A stretch of DNA of 64,000 bases from the NCBI RefSeq assembly GCF_003143955.1, contig NZ_QFVS01000003.1, forward strand, positions 1-64,000. Reading direction: 5' to 3'. A program made the position numbers and the translations under genes. Source of the stretch: Kurthia zopfii. Lineage in GTDB: Bacteria > Bacillota > Bacilli > Bacillales_A > Planococcaceae. The notes under the pieces were generated by a model that was given only the letters and a program-made list of their open reading frames with translations, searched no databases and was not told where the DNA came from. This document shows positions 15,888 to 24,815 of this stretch, piece after piece; position 1 is the first letter of the stretch; each line of letters starts with the position of its first letter.

Positions 15888-18302
15888 TTGACACAAGTAC
15901 TACTTATTTTTTTACCAATACTATTCGCATTGCTTCTACCAATGCTCCATAAAAAAATATCTCGAGTACATACAGGCTGGTTCGTCTTATTAGTTCCATT
16001 CGCACTAGTCTTATACTACGCTTCATTCGTACCGAAAATTGGCGATGGTCCATTTACTTCTACTTTTTATTGGGTAAAATCATTGGATCTCTCGATTACT
16101 TCACATCTTGATGGTTTGAGCTTACTGTTCTCACTTCTTATTACTGGCATCGGTACATTAGTTGTTCTCTACTCAATCTTCTATTTAGATAAGAAAAAAG
16201 AACAACTTCATAATTTTTACTTCTATTTATTAATGTTTATGACTGCAATGCTAGGTGTTGTTCAATCCGACCACTTAATCAGTCTTTATTTATTCTGGGA
16301 GTTAACGTCAATTTCATCATTCCTTTTAATCGCGTATTGGTATAAGCGTGACAAATCACGTTTCGGCGCATTGAAATCAATGATGATCACCGTATTTGGC
16401 GGATTGATGATGCTTGGAGGTTTCCTTCTATTAGCAAACGCAGGTGGCACTTATTCCATCCGTGAATTAATCGCCAATAGTTCAACAATCGCAGAATCTC
16501 CTTATTTCGTCTGGATGATTGTCTTAATCCTTCTTGGCGCATTTACTAAATCTGCACAGTTCCCATTCTATATTTGGTTACCAGATGCGATGGAAGCACC
16601 TACACCAGTAAGTGCTTACTTACACTCTGCCACTATGGTAAAAGCCGGAATCTATTTAGTCGCTCGATTAACACCTCTATTTGCCATTAGTGAATATTGG
16701 ATTTGGTTCGTTGTTGCGAGTGGTATTATTACGCTATTCTGGGGTTCTTTCTTTGCGGTCAAACAGACAGACTTGAAAGGCATTCTTGCATTCTCAACAG
16801 TTAGTCAACTTGGTATGATCATGGCGATGTTAGGTGCTGCTGGTATTGCGCTACATGTTGATTCACCACAGCAAACGATCTTTGCATTTGCCGCATATGC
16901 TGCGATTTTCCACTTAATCAACCACGCGACATTTAAAGGGAGTCTCTTTATGATTGCCGGAATTGTCGATCATGAAACCGGTACGCGAGATATTCGCAAA
17001 CTTGGTGGATTGATGAGTTTAATGCCGATCAGTTTTACAATCGCTGCAATCGGTAGTTTATCAATGGCGGGCTTACCTCCATTTAACGGTTTCTTAAGTA
17101 AGGAGTTATTCCTAACTTCTATGCTATCTCTTAAAGAGTTCGAGTTATTTAATTTCTCAACATGGGGACCAATTATCCCTTGGGTTGCTTGGATTGCGAG
17201 TATTTTCACTTTTGTCTACTGCTTATACTTTGCTTATTACACATTTATGGGCAAAGGAAAAGTCGACAAATTACCGAAGAAACCACATGAAGCACCGATT
17301 GGCATGTTAATTTCTCCAATTATTTTAGCGACGCTTGTCGTTGTTATTTTCTTCATTCCAAATGTTATTGGAAAATACTTTATTAAACCAGCTGTGCTAG
17401 CTATTCAACCGCAGCTATACAATGCTTCAAGTGATGTCGCAATTCATGTTCAAGCTTTCCATGGCTTCACACCTGAATTAAAAATGACAATCGGTGTTGT
17501 ACTAATAGGATTCATTCTATTCTTAACACTTAAAAAATGGCAACCATTGTATCAACTACAACCCGATAAATTATCTTTAAATAATTTATACGACCGTATG
17601 ATGCGTCTTGCTGATGTCGATAGTAAGAAAATTTCAGAACTTTATATGACAGGCGCAATTAGACATTACTTAATGTATATGTTCTCGTTCATTGTGGTCA
17701 TTGTCATCGCTACATTGTTCTGGAAAGATGGATTCAACTTTAGTTTCGAAAACACAGCGAAAATTGGACTATTTGAAATTATTGTCGTCTTCGTCCTTGT
17801 CGCAAGTACTGTAACAGTGTTCGCCGCAAGAACTCGACTTACTGCGATCATAGCACTTGGCGCAGTTGGTTATTCAGTTGCATTATTCTTCGTAATTTTC
17901 AACGCACCTGATTTAGCCTTAACACAATTAGTAATTGAAACGGTGTCGGTCGCTTTATTCTTATTAGCTTTCTACCATTTACCGAAGCTTTCTCGTCATG
18001 AAGAAGCGATGCCATTTAAAATGCGCAATTTCTTAATCGCATTAGGCGTTGGTATTATGGTGACATTGCTAGCATTGTCTGCCCAATCTCAAAAATTAAT
18101 TCCTTCTATTAGTCAGTATTATAAAGATACTGTGTATACAGAAGCGGGTGGCGGAAATATCGTCAACGTCATTTTAGTCGATTATCGTGGCTTTGATACA
18201 TTGTTTGAAATTACGGTGTTATCAATCGCTGGTATGGCTATTCTCGGCATGATCAAATTAAGACTTTCAAAAAAGGAGAAGAAATCAAATGAAAATGAAT
18301 AA
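15888..18302 (+). CDS. mrpA: Na+/H+ antiporter subunit A
   Basis: Largest subunit of the Mrp cation/proton antiporter, homologous to respiratory complex I NuoL plus a C-terminal MrpA domain. It is 804 residues with about 20 membrane helices. The proton-translocating NuoL-like core includes LFWELTSISSFLLI and IWLPDAMEAPTPVSAYLHSA (charged residues in TM5 and TM7), and the C-terminal part (about 610-800) contains LTQLVIETVSVALF. The start is TTG with AAGGGGG. It overlaps mrpB by 14 bases. The complex expels Na+ and supports cytoplasmic pH homeostasis. Confidence 0.95.
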   Translation: MTQVLLIFLPILFALLLPMLHKKISRVHTGWFVLLVPFALVLYYASFVPKIGDGPFTSTFYWVKSLDLSITSHLDGLSLLFSLLITGIGTLVVLYSIFYLDKKKEQLHNFYFYLLMFMTAMLGVVQSDHLISLYLFWELTSISSFLLIAYWYKRDKSRFGALKSMMITVFGGLMMLGGFLLLANAGGTYSIRELIANSSTIAESPYFVWMIVLILLGAFTKSAQFPFYIWLPDAMEAPTPVSAYLHSATMVKAGIYLVARLTPLFAISEYWIWFVVASGIITLFWGSFFAVKQTDLKGILAFSTVSQLGMIMAMLGAAGIALHVDSPQQTIFAFAAYAAIFHLINHATFKGSLFMIAGIVDHETGTRDIRKLGGLMSLMPISFTIAAIGSLSMAGLPPFNGFLSKELFLTSMLSLKEFELFNFSTWGPIIPWVAWIASIFTFVYCLYFAYYTFMGKGKVDKLPKKPHEAPIGMLISPIILATLVVVIFFIPNVIGKYFIKPAVLAIQPQLYNASSDVAIHVQAFHGFTPELKMTIGVVLIGFILFLTLKKWQPLYQLQPDKLSLNNLYDRMMRLADVDSKKISELYMTGAIRHYLMYMFSFIVVIVIATLFWKDGFNFSFENTAKIGLFEIIVVFVLVASTVTVFAARTRLTAIIALGAVGYSVALFFVIFNAPDLALTQLVIETVSVALFLLAFYHLPKLSRHEEAMPFKMRNFLIALGVGIMVTLLALSAQSQKLIPSISQYYKDTVYTEAGGGNIVNVILVDYRGFDTLFEITVLSIAGMAILGMIKLRLSKKEKKSNENE

Positions 18303-18711
18303 TGTCATTTTAAAAACGACAGTACAAGTATCATTCTTCATCATCTTTCTCTTCTCCATCCACATCTTTTTAGCGGGGCATTTCGCTCCTGGTGGAGGTT
18401 TCGTAGGAGGTCTACTAACAGCAAGTGCGCTTGTACTACTGTTACTAACTTATGATATTAAAACAGTACAAAAATTATTACCTATCAATTATATGATGAT
18501 GACGGCAGTTGGTTTAGCGCTTGCGCTTGGGACTGCTTCCATCTCCGTATTTTTCGGGGATGCATTTTTCAAACATTATTTTAGTCATTTTGAAATTCCA
18601 CTACTAGGCAATACAGAATTGCATACAGCGATGTTATTTGATTCTGGTGTTTATCTTGTTGTAGTCGGTGTGACGATGATTATTATTCAATCGATTGGAG
18701 GGGATGAATAA
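18289..18711 (+). CDS. mrpB: Na+/H+ antiporter subunit B
   Basis: 140 residues and four membrane helices, with the hallmark HFAPGGGFVGGLLTASALVL (about 32-51). It is an obligatory accessory subunit of the Mrp hetero-oligomer. The ATG lies inside the mrpA 3' end with AAGGAGAAG, so it is translationally coupled; the stop overlaps the mrpC start (TAATG). Confidence 0.95.
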   Translation: MKMNNVILKTTVQVSFFIIFLFSIHIFLAGHFAPGGGFVGGLLTASALVLLLLTYDIKTVQKLLPINYMMMTAVGLALALGTASISVFFGDAFFKHYFSHFEIPLLGNTELHTAMLFDSGVYLVVVGVTMIIIQSIGGDE

Positions 18712-19052
18712 TGGAAGTCGTGATGGCCTTTGTCATTGGATTCTTATTCATGGCTGCTGTTTATTTAATTCTTTCTAAAAGTATTTTACGTATTATTATC
18801 GGAACATCTTTACTAAGTCATGGTGCGCATCTACTTATTTTAACGATGGGTGGATTAGATGGTGAAGCACCTCCTGTACTTGCGGACGGCGTGACGAACA
18901 TGGCGGATCCATTGCCACAAGCATTAATTTTAACGGCGATCGTTATTAGCTTTGGCGTAACTGCTTTCTTCTTAGTTCTTGCCTACCGTGCTTATCAAGA
19001 GTTAGGTACGGATAATATGGATGAGATTAGGGGGAAATTATCAGATGATTAA
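18711..19052 (+). CDS. mrpC: Na+/H+ antiporter subunit C
   Basis: 113 residues and three helices, homologous to NuoK. The segment LADGVTNMADPLPQALILTA (about 63-82) is the characteristic motif of this family. It shares one base with the mrpB stop and overlaps mrpD by 8 bases. Confidence 0.95.
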   Translation: MEVVMAFVIGFLFMAAVYLILSKSILRIIIGTSLLSHGAHLLILTMGGLDGEAPPVLADGVTNMADPLPQALILTAIVISFGVTAFFLVLAYRAYQELGTDNMDEIRGKLSDD

Positions 19053-20529
19053 CTTTTTACTATTACCAATTCTGATTCCTTTCGCAACTGCAATCATCTT
19101 AATGTTTGCACCGAAAAAAATCACATTCCAAAGAACCGTTAGTATGATTGGATTAATTGCAGCGACCGTCGCTTCATTCACATTAATCCAACGCGTTCAT
19201 ACACTTGGCATTCAAGTTGTCACTTTCGGAAATTGGCCTGAACCATTCGGTATTACAATCGTAGCGGATATGATGGCGACAATACTTGTTACAACGAGTA
19301 TCGTCATCGCATTATTCACCGTTTGGTATAGCTTCCGTTCAATCGGTATTGAGCGCGAGCAGTTCTTCTACTATCCTGGTGTGTTATTGATGATTACCGG
19401 TGTGAACGGCGCATTTTTAACTGGTGATATTTTCAACTTATTCGTATTCTTCGAAGTTCTATTAATGGCTTCATACTTGCTAAGTGTTATTGGTGGCGAG
19501 AAGAAACAATTAAAAGAATCGATCAAATATATTCTTGTGAACGTTGTTTCTTCTGCATTATTCGTCATCACTGTCGCACTTCTTTATTCTGTAGTCGGCA
19601 CGTTGAATATGGCCGATATCTCGGTGAAAATTGCGGAAATCGGTCAGCCAGGGATTATTACGACAATCGGTGTTCTTTTCTTAATCGTATTTGGCTTGAA
19701 GGCAGCGATTTTCCCACTGTTCTTCTGGTTACCGAGTTCATACGCCGCTCCACCTATTCCAGTCATCGCATTATTCGGAGCGTTATTAACAAAAGTCGGT
19801 GTTTACGCAATTACTCGTACATACACTTTATTCTTTGTACATGACATTGCTTTCACGCATACTTTATTACTCGTACTTAGTTGCTTAACTATTTTAGCTG
19901 GTTGTATCGGCGCTCTTTCAACATTCAATGTGAAAAACATCATTATTTATAATGTTGTCATCGCAGTAGGTGTCATTCTATTCGGTGTCGCTCAAATGAA
20001 TGAAGAAGGTTTAATGGGCGCGATGTTCTACATTACACATGATATGTTAATTAAGGCAGCTCTGTTCTTCCTCGTTGGCATCATTGTTGTCATTACTGGG
20101 ACTGCGAATCTGAAAAAAATGGGTGGGCTGATCAAAACCTTCCCTGTTCTCGGATGGACTTACTTAATCGCTGCATTTGGTTTAGCAGGTATTCCACCAC
20201 TTAGTGGATTTATCGGCAAAATGCTCATCGTTAAAGGTGGGCTTGAAGCAGGTAATATTTGGTCAAGTTTATGGATTTTACTGTCGAGTTTAGTCGTACT
20301 ACTATCAGTCATCCGTATTTTCATCTACGCGTTCTGGGGCGAAGAAAAAACAATCGTTCCTCTTGCGGAGCGAAAATCTTACAAGGCGTTACTCATCCCG
20401 TCTGTTCTATTAGTCGCAATCACTGTTTTTTATGGTGTTGGCGCAGAATGGATTACTCCATATATGCAGGATGCTGTAGACGTACTAATTGATCCGTCTG
20501 TTTACACAGATGCGGTATTGAAGGAGTGA
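19045..20529 (+). CDS. mrpD: Na+/H+ antiporter subunit D
   Basis: A NuoM/N-like proton-channel subunit with about 14 helices and 494 residues from the ATG at 19045. That start is preferred to the in-frame ATG at 19021 because TTAGGGGGAAA lies between them as the ribosome site. LFVFFEVLLMASYLLSVIGG contains the TM5 glutamate, and FWLPSSYAAPPIPVIALFGA is the TM7-8 region with the key lysine downstream (ALLTKVGVYAI). It forms part of the antiport machinery with MrpA. Confidence 0.95.
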   Translation: MINFLLLPILIPFATAIILMFAPKKITFQRTVSMIGLIAATVASFTLIQRVHTLGIQVVTFGNWPEPFGITIVADMMATILVTTSIVIALFTVWYSFRSIGIEREQFFYYPGVLLMITGVNGAFLTGDIFNLFVFFEVLLMASYLLSVIGGEKKQLKESIKYILVNVVSSALFVITVALLYSVVGTLNMADISVKIAEIGQPGIITTIGVLFLIVFGLKAAIFPLFFWLPSSYAAPPIPVIALFGALLTKVGVYAITRTYTLFFVHDIAFTHTLLLVLSCLTILAGCIGALSTFNVKNIIIYNVVIAVGVILFGVAQMNEEGLMGAMFYITHDMLIKAALFFLVGIIVVITGTANLKKMGGLIKTFPVLGWTYLIAAFGLAGIPPLSGFIGKMLIVKGGLEAGNIWSSLWILLSSLVVLLSVIRIFIYAFWGEEKTIVPLAERKSYKALLIPSVLLVAITVFYGVGAEWITPYMQDAVDVLIDPSVYTDAVLKE

Positions 20530-20536
20530 TGAAATA

Positions 20537-21016
20537 ATGGCTGTACAAATATTATTAAACTTCTTCCTCGCGTTTATTTGGATGTTTTTATCCATCAACT
20601 TTACGGGCCAAGGATTTGCGATTGGCTACTTACTTGGTTTAGTGATGTTATATATTATGCGAAATATGTTCGAGTCTAAATTTTATCTTCACCGTGTTTG
20701 GGCGGTTATCAAATTAACCTTCCTTTTCCTAAAAGAACTTTGGTTAGCAAATATTGCGGTTGTCAAAATCGCACTTGCGCCAAAAAACACTATGGAACCA
20801 GCATTTTTCGAATACCCAACTGTTTTAGAGAAAGATTGGGAGATTACTTTACTCTCAAGTTTAATTACATTAACACCCGGTACAATCGTCGTTCACGTAT
20901 CAGATGATTCTAAAAAGCTATACATTCATGCGATTGATATTGATGATGTTGATGAAACGATTGATTCCATCAAACAATCATTTGAAAAAGCTATTATGGA
21001 GGTGAGTCGATCATGA
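20537..21016 (+). CDS. mrpE: Na+/H+ antiporter subunit E
   Basis: 159 residues: two or three N-terminal membrane helices and a cytoplasmic C-terminal domain, with the conserved LLSSLITLTPGTIVVHVSDD (about 104-123). MrpE supports assembly and stability of the complex. It starts 8 bases after the mrpD stop with AAGGAG, and its stop overlaps the mrpF ATG by 4 bases. Confidence 0.94.
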   Translation: MAVQILLNFFLAFIWMFLSINFTGQGFAIGYLLGLVMLYIMRNMFESKFYLHRVWAVIKLTFLFLKELWLANIAVVKIALAPKNTMEPAFFEYPTVLEKDWEITLLSSLITLTPGTIVVHVSDDSKKLYIHAIDIDDVDETIDSIKQSFEKAIMEVSRS

Positions 21017-21297
21017 TGAACAATTTCATTCTTTTCCTAATCATTTTGATTGCGCTTGCACTCGTCGCTTTAATCTACCGACTTATTAAAGGTCCTACTG
21101 TTCCAGACCGCGTCATCGCACTCGATTCAATCGGTGTTTCGATCATCGCGCTCGTCGGGCTGTTCTCAATCTATGTGAAGACAAGTTTTTATATGGAAGT
21201 CGCGTTATTATTAGCGATTCTGTCATTCATTGGGACGATCGCCTTTTCTAAATTTATAGAGAAGGGAGAGATCATTGACCGTGGAGATTCTGATTAA
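21013..21297 (+). CDS. mrpF: Na+/H+ antiporter subunit F
   Basis: 94 residues and three helices. The motif IKGPTVPDRVIALDSIGVSI (about 25-44) is diagnostic. The ATG follows GGAGGTGAG at the end of mrpE. The C-terminal coding sequence overlaps mrpG by 23 bases. Confidence 0.94.
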   Translation: MMNNFILFLIILIALALVALIYRLIKGPTVPDRVIALDSIGVSIIALVGLFSIYVKTSFYMEVALLLAILSFIGTIAFSKFIEKGEIIDRGDSD

Positions 21298-21655
21298 TGT
21301 GTTAATTGCCGTTTGCTTAGCTTTAGGGACGTTTTTCATCATTGTCACTGCAATCGGTCTAATACGGTTCCCGGACGCGTATACGAGAGCGCACGCAGCT
21401 TCTAAGAGTGCTACACTCGGCGTGATGTTCATCCTGATCGGTGTGTTCATTCATTTCTGGTATATCGAAGGAAATTATAACCCTAGAATTCTTTTAGGGA
21501 TTCTCTTCTTATTCATTACAGGTCCAATCGGAGGGCATATCATGGCTAGAGCTGCGTACTTCTCTGGTGTGAAACCTTGGTCAGGAACTGTAAAAGATGA
21601 TTTAAAACCCGAATACGAACGTAAGAAAAAAGAATTTGAAGAACAACAAAAATAA
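21275..21655 (+). CDS. mrpG: Na+/H+ antiporter subunit G
   Basis: 126 residues and three helices plus a charged C-terminal tail (PEYERKKKEFEEQQK). GLIRFPDAYTRAHAASKSAT (about 27-46) is the family signature. The start is TTG with GAAGGGAGAG. Its stop ends the operon before a clear terminator. All seven subunits are intact, so a functional complex is expected. Confidence 0.94.
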   Translation: MTVEILINVLIAVCLALGTFFIIVTAIGLIRFPDAYTRAHAASKSATLGVMFILIGVFIHFWYIEGNYNPRILLGILFLFITGPIGGHIMARAAYFSGVKPWSGTVKDDLKPEYERKKKEFEEQQK

Positions 21656-21660
21656 TCTAT

Positions 21661-21695
21661 GACACTTCCGTTTTCTATTGCGGGAGTGTCTTTTT
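21661..21695 (+). terminator. mrp operon terminator
   Basis: GACACTTCCG (21661-21670) pairs, with a G-U wobble, to CGGGAGTGTC (21681-21690), followed by five T. Confidence 0.85.
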
Positions 21696-21701
21696 GCATA
21701 A

Positions 21702-21733
21702 GAAAAGGACTGGCTCAATGTCCAGTCCCTTTA
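21702..21733 (-). terminator. pepA terminator
   Basis: The stem GGACTGG/CCAGTCC (21707-21713, 21722-21728) is followed on the minus strand by a U-rich run, right after the pepA stop. Confidence 0.75.
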
Positions 21734-21735
21734 AA

Positions 21736-23238
21736 TTAATCTTCTAAATTAGATGCTTTTCGCTCAATATATGTTGCTAAAGAACGCACCATTACACCCG
21801 TTCCGCCTTTTGGTCCTAAATCATGTGCTGACATCGCATCTGAAGTGCCTGCAATATCTAAATGAATCCAAGGTGTGTCGCCAACGAATTCACCAACAAA
21901 TCCGCCGCCGAAAATCATATGGCCGTCGCCACCTGGTGAGTTGTTCAGATCTGCTACATCCGATTTACGAATACGTTTTTTATCATTTTTAGTCAATGGC
22001 ATTAACCAAGTGAATTCGCCTGTTTCTTCCGTTGCTTTGTGGAATTCATTGTAGAAATCTACATCATTCGTCAATGCGCCAGTTTTGTCGAAACCAAGTG
22101 CCGTAATCACGCCGCCTGTTAGTGTTGCAAGGTCAATAATTGAAGTTGCTCCTTGTTGTTTCGCATAGGATACTGCGTCCGCTAATACTAAACGACCTTC
22201 AGCATCCGTATTTAAAATTTCTACTGTTTTGCCGCTATACGTTGTGATGACATCATCTGGTTTGAATGCGTCACCTGAAATCATATTGTCAGTAGAGCCG
22301 ATCACAGCCATAACGTTTTGATCTGGGCGTAATTCACCGATGATTTGCATCGCGCCTAAAACTGCTGCTGCACCACCCATATCGCCTTTCATACCAACGA
22401 TGCCTGTTTTCGTTTTGATTGAATAACCACCCGTATCGAATGTTACCCCTTTCCCAACGAATGCTACGACATCTTCCCAGTTTTCTTTTGGATTGTATTT
22501 CATTGTAATTAAGCGTGGTTCTTCTTTCGAGCCTTTATTTACCGCTAGAATTGCACCCATGCCTAGTTCTTCGAGTTGAGATTTACCTAGAATTTCAATT
22601 TCAAAACCATATTGATCCGCTAACTTCTGCGCATATTCACCAATTGCAGTAGCTGTTAACACATTGCCTGGCTCATTGATTAAGTTTCTTGCTGCATTTA
22701 CAGCATTCGCATAAATTTCGCCCACTTCAAGTGCAGCGATCATTTCTGCTTCTTCAACTTCAGAAATGAACGTTAGTTTTTCAAGTGATACATCTGGTAA
22801 ATTATTTGTTGTTTTATAATTCGCTACTTGGAAAGTCCCCATGCCCATTCCTTCAGTAGCAATGATTGCTGCATCTGTCGCTTGAATATCTTCCGTCGCA
22901 AATGAATCAAGCCAGATTGTTGCGGATTGCACACGATCTTTCGCAAGTTGTTTTCCAACTAAACCGAATGTTTCACGCAATTCATCTGGTGATAATTCTT
23001 TACGATTTCCAAGGCCTACATACAGAATTCTTTTGACTGAAGTGGATGTAGTCGGAACTTTTGTTAAGCCTTTTAATTTCACTTGGATATCTTCGTCTTT
23101 CATCCATTGATTCACTTGATCTCCGTATACAGCCGTAAAATTAGACCAATCTGTTACGTTCTCTTGATGTTGTGAAACACCTACGATTAGTAACTCTGTT
23201 GAAACGGATTGTAAGTTCTCTTCTTTAATAAAATGCAT
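21736..23238 (-). CDS. pepA: Leucyl aminopeptidase (M17)
   Basis: Cytosolic hexameric, two-metal aminopeptidase releasing N-terminal residues from peptides. The catalytic domain carries VGKGVTFDTGGYSIKTKTG, the metal/lysine motif, and NTDAEGRLVLADAVSYA, the M17 signature. Here the first motif reads FDTGG instead of the commoner FDSGG. ATG 23238 is chosen (500 residues, normal length), with GGGGGAGAA directly upstream; the frame stays open for 38 more codons but lacks family similarity there. It is divergent from yuiD. Confidence 0.93.
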   Translation of the reverse strand: MHFIKEENLQSVSTELLIVGVSQHQENVTDWSNFTAVYGDQVNQWMKDEDIQVKLKGLTKVPTTSTSVKRILYVGLGNRKELSPDELRETFGLVGKQLAKDRVQSATIWLDSFATEDIQATDAAIIATEGMGMGTFQVANYKTTNNLPDVSLEKLTFISEVEEAEMIAALEVGEIYANAVNAARNLINEPGNVLTATAIGEYAQKLADQYGFEIEILGKSQLEELGMGAILAVNKGSKEEPRLITMKYNPKENWEDVVAFVGKGVTFDTGGYSIKTKTGIVGMKGDMGGAAAVLGAMQIIGELRPDQNVMAVIGSTDNMISGDAFKPDDVITTYSGKTVEILNTDAEGRLVLADAVSYAKQQGATSIIDLATLTGGVITALGFDKTGALTNDVDFYNEFHKATEETGEFTWLMPLTKNDKKRIRKSDVADLNNSPGGDGHMIFGGGFVGEFVGDTPWIHLDIAGTSDAMSAHDLGPKGGTGVMVRSLATYIERKASNLED

Positions 23239-23327
23239 TTTTTCTCCCCCAATGTTGTTAAATGAATTCTTGCCCATACTGTGATATATTGGCACAAAGA
23301 CTAATGAATCAAGGAGTTGACAACCAG

Positions 23328-23798
23328 TTGGCGATTTTTCAAAATACCCCACTTATGTTGGCAATATTCGCAATATTTTTTGCGCAGCTAATTAAAATCC
23401 CCATACATTTAATCATCGAAAGGAAATTTAAGCCTGAGCTTTTTCTTTCGACTGGTGGGATGCCGAGTTCTCACTCTGCAGCGGTCACAGCCTTGACGAC
23501 TGCCATCGCATTTGAATCTGGTTTAAGTTCGCCGTTATTTGCGGTTTCTGCCGTTTTCGCAATGATTGTCATGTTTGATTCAACTGGTATTCGTTACCAA
23601 GCAGGACAGCATGCTTTAATTATCAACGAATTGCGCCGAGATTTCCAATATTTCATTCGAGAAGCGAAAGATTGGCCCGAAAAAGATAGCCAAGAAAAAG
23701 TAAAAGAACTCAAAACATTACTTGGTCATAAGAAAAGTGAGATGTTTTGTGGAGCAGTTTTAGGTATTTTAATCAGTATAATCGCTTATCAATTCTAA
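23328..23798 (+). CDS. yuiD: Divergent PAP2-family membrane protein (YuiD)
   Basis: 156 residues. The acid-phosphatase-like motif LSTGGMPSSHSAAVTALTTA gives the PAP2-type active-site Ser/His. Three or four hydrophobic segments are present. It is related to undecaprenyl-phosphate or lipid phosphatases (DUF212), but activity in this family is not proven to my knowledge. The TTG start at 23328 is chosen because AAGGAG precedes it and the protein then begins exactly ten residues before PLM, as in YuiD (158 residues). Confidence 0.85.
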   Translation: MAIFQNTPLMLAIFAIFFAQLIKIPIHLIIERKFKPELFLSTGGMPSSHSAAVTALTTAIAFESGLSSPLFAVSAVFAMIVMFDSTGIRYQAGQHALIINELRRDFQYFIREAKDWPEKDSQEKVKELKTLLGHKKSEMFCGAVLGILISIIAYQF

Positions 23799-23800
23799 TA

Positions 23801-23838
23801 AAAAAAGCCGTCCGAATCAGTGATTCGAACGGTTTTTT
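23801..23838. terminator. Bidirectional terminator between yuiD and yuiB
   Basis: AAAAAGCCGTCCGAATCA pairs with TGATTCGAACGGTTTTTT (one mismatch) and has A/T runs on both sides. Confidence 0.88.
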
Positions 23839-23843
23839 CGTTA

Positions 23844-24173
23844 TTAAAACATTTGGTAGCCATTTCTACGCAAACCTTTAATAACTACCCCTGAGATAAT
23901 CGCACCTACAAGACCGCTCGTTAAAATAATTAAATCCGCCGTTTGTAAGTTAATTAATCTTTCCCCTAATTGTGAAAATGAGTTCGATGGATCAAAAATA
24001 TAATCCATGAATTTAATCTTGTCGATAATCAATATGACGATGATTGGATAAATAATCGCCATAAACCACGTCACTCGGAGCAGCATATTTAGTAAAAACC
24101 CTATTCCGAAAAACATGACGATAAATATTAATACGGATAATACAAGTTGAATAATACTAATATCTCCACCCAT
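23844..24173 (-). CDS. yuiB: YuiB-like membrane protein
   Basis: 109 residues with three hydrophobic segments (about 5-35, 37-52 and 78-98). The GFLLNMLLRVTWFMAIIYPI segment matches my recollection of YuiB. Function is unknown. The ATG has GGAGGTAG. It is convergent with yuiD, and the yui order is collinear with B. subtilis. Confidence 0.75.
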   Translation of the reverse strand: MGGDISIIQLVLSVLIFIVMFFGIGFLLNMLLRVTWFMAIIYPIIVILIIDKIKFMDYIFDPSNSFSQLGERLINLQTADLIILTSGLVGAIISGVVIKGLRRNGYQMF

Positions 24174-24246
24174 AGATTGCTACCTCCAATATGTATTGAC
24201 ATTAGTTTACATCATTGGAAGTAACCTTTCAATTGAATGGCTTATT

Positions 24247-24738
24247 TTAGAAAAATAATTTATACGCCGTATAGCCGAAAATATTGTCAGCATCTAATTC
24301 TTCAAGTCTTGCAGGCTTTGCTTCAATTGGTATGTCGAGTAATTCCATAATCATAATAGAAGTTCTGTCATCATGACGAAGTAATTCTGGTGACATCCAT
24401 CTTGCTTCGTATAACTCATCTAATTGAGGCACAATTGTTTGTTCTTGCGAATTGGCTGTCATTAAAAATACGGCTAAATTATCACTTATATCGTATTTAA
24501 TGACCCCTGTGCGAAAACCGAGAAACCCTTGTAATGAAGGCTTCACATTTGTTTCTTCAGCTAATTCTCTAAAACAAGCTTGATCGACAGTTTCACCAGG
24601 TTGGACAAATCCAGCAGGCAATGACCATTTGCCATCTAATCCGCCATATCGCTTCATTACAACTAACCATTCACCATTTTCATTTACGACAAGGCCCGCA
24701 ACCCCTAGCCATACGCGCGTTCTTTCTTCACTTTTCAA
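24247..24738 (-). CDS. Nudix hydrolase
   Basis: 163 residues with the Nudix box GFVQPGETVDQACFRELAEE (about 43-62), which supplies the Mg2+ ligands of REL-x-EE. The position after EE-x that is usually Gly is Asn (EETNV). It is predicted to hydrolyse a nucleoside diphosphate linked to X, substrate unknown. The start is TTG with GAGGAGG upstream. The C-terminal extension (about 125-163) is not part of the Nudix core. Confidence 0.85.
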   Translation of the reverse strand: MKSEERTRVWLGVAGLVVNENGEWLVVMKRYGGLDGKWSLPAGFVQPGETVDQACFRELAEETNVKPSLQGFLGFRTGVIKYDISDNLAVFLMTANSQEQTIVPQLDELYEARWMSPELLRHDDRTSIMIMELLDIPIEAKPARLEELDADNIFGYTAYKLFF

Positions 24739-24773
24739 ACCAATCGCCTCCTCTACTTCAAATATACCCGAAT

Positions 24774-24807
24774 AAAAAAGGAATGTCGTGATTCACACAA
24801 CATTCCT
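24774..24807 (-). terminator. Terminator of the secreted-protein gene
   Basis: The stem GGAATGT (24780-24786) with ACATTCC (24800-24806) has an A-run on its left, which becomes a U-run on the minus strand. Confidence 0.7.
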
Positions 24808-24815
24808 TCAGAAAA

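Noticed and set aside
23262-23327. N-terminal extension of yuiD from ATG 23262
   Set aside because: The extra residues (MNSCPYCDILAQRL) overlap the divergent pepA leader and have no family counterpart. TTG 23328 with AAGGAG matches the known protein length.
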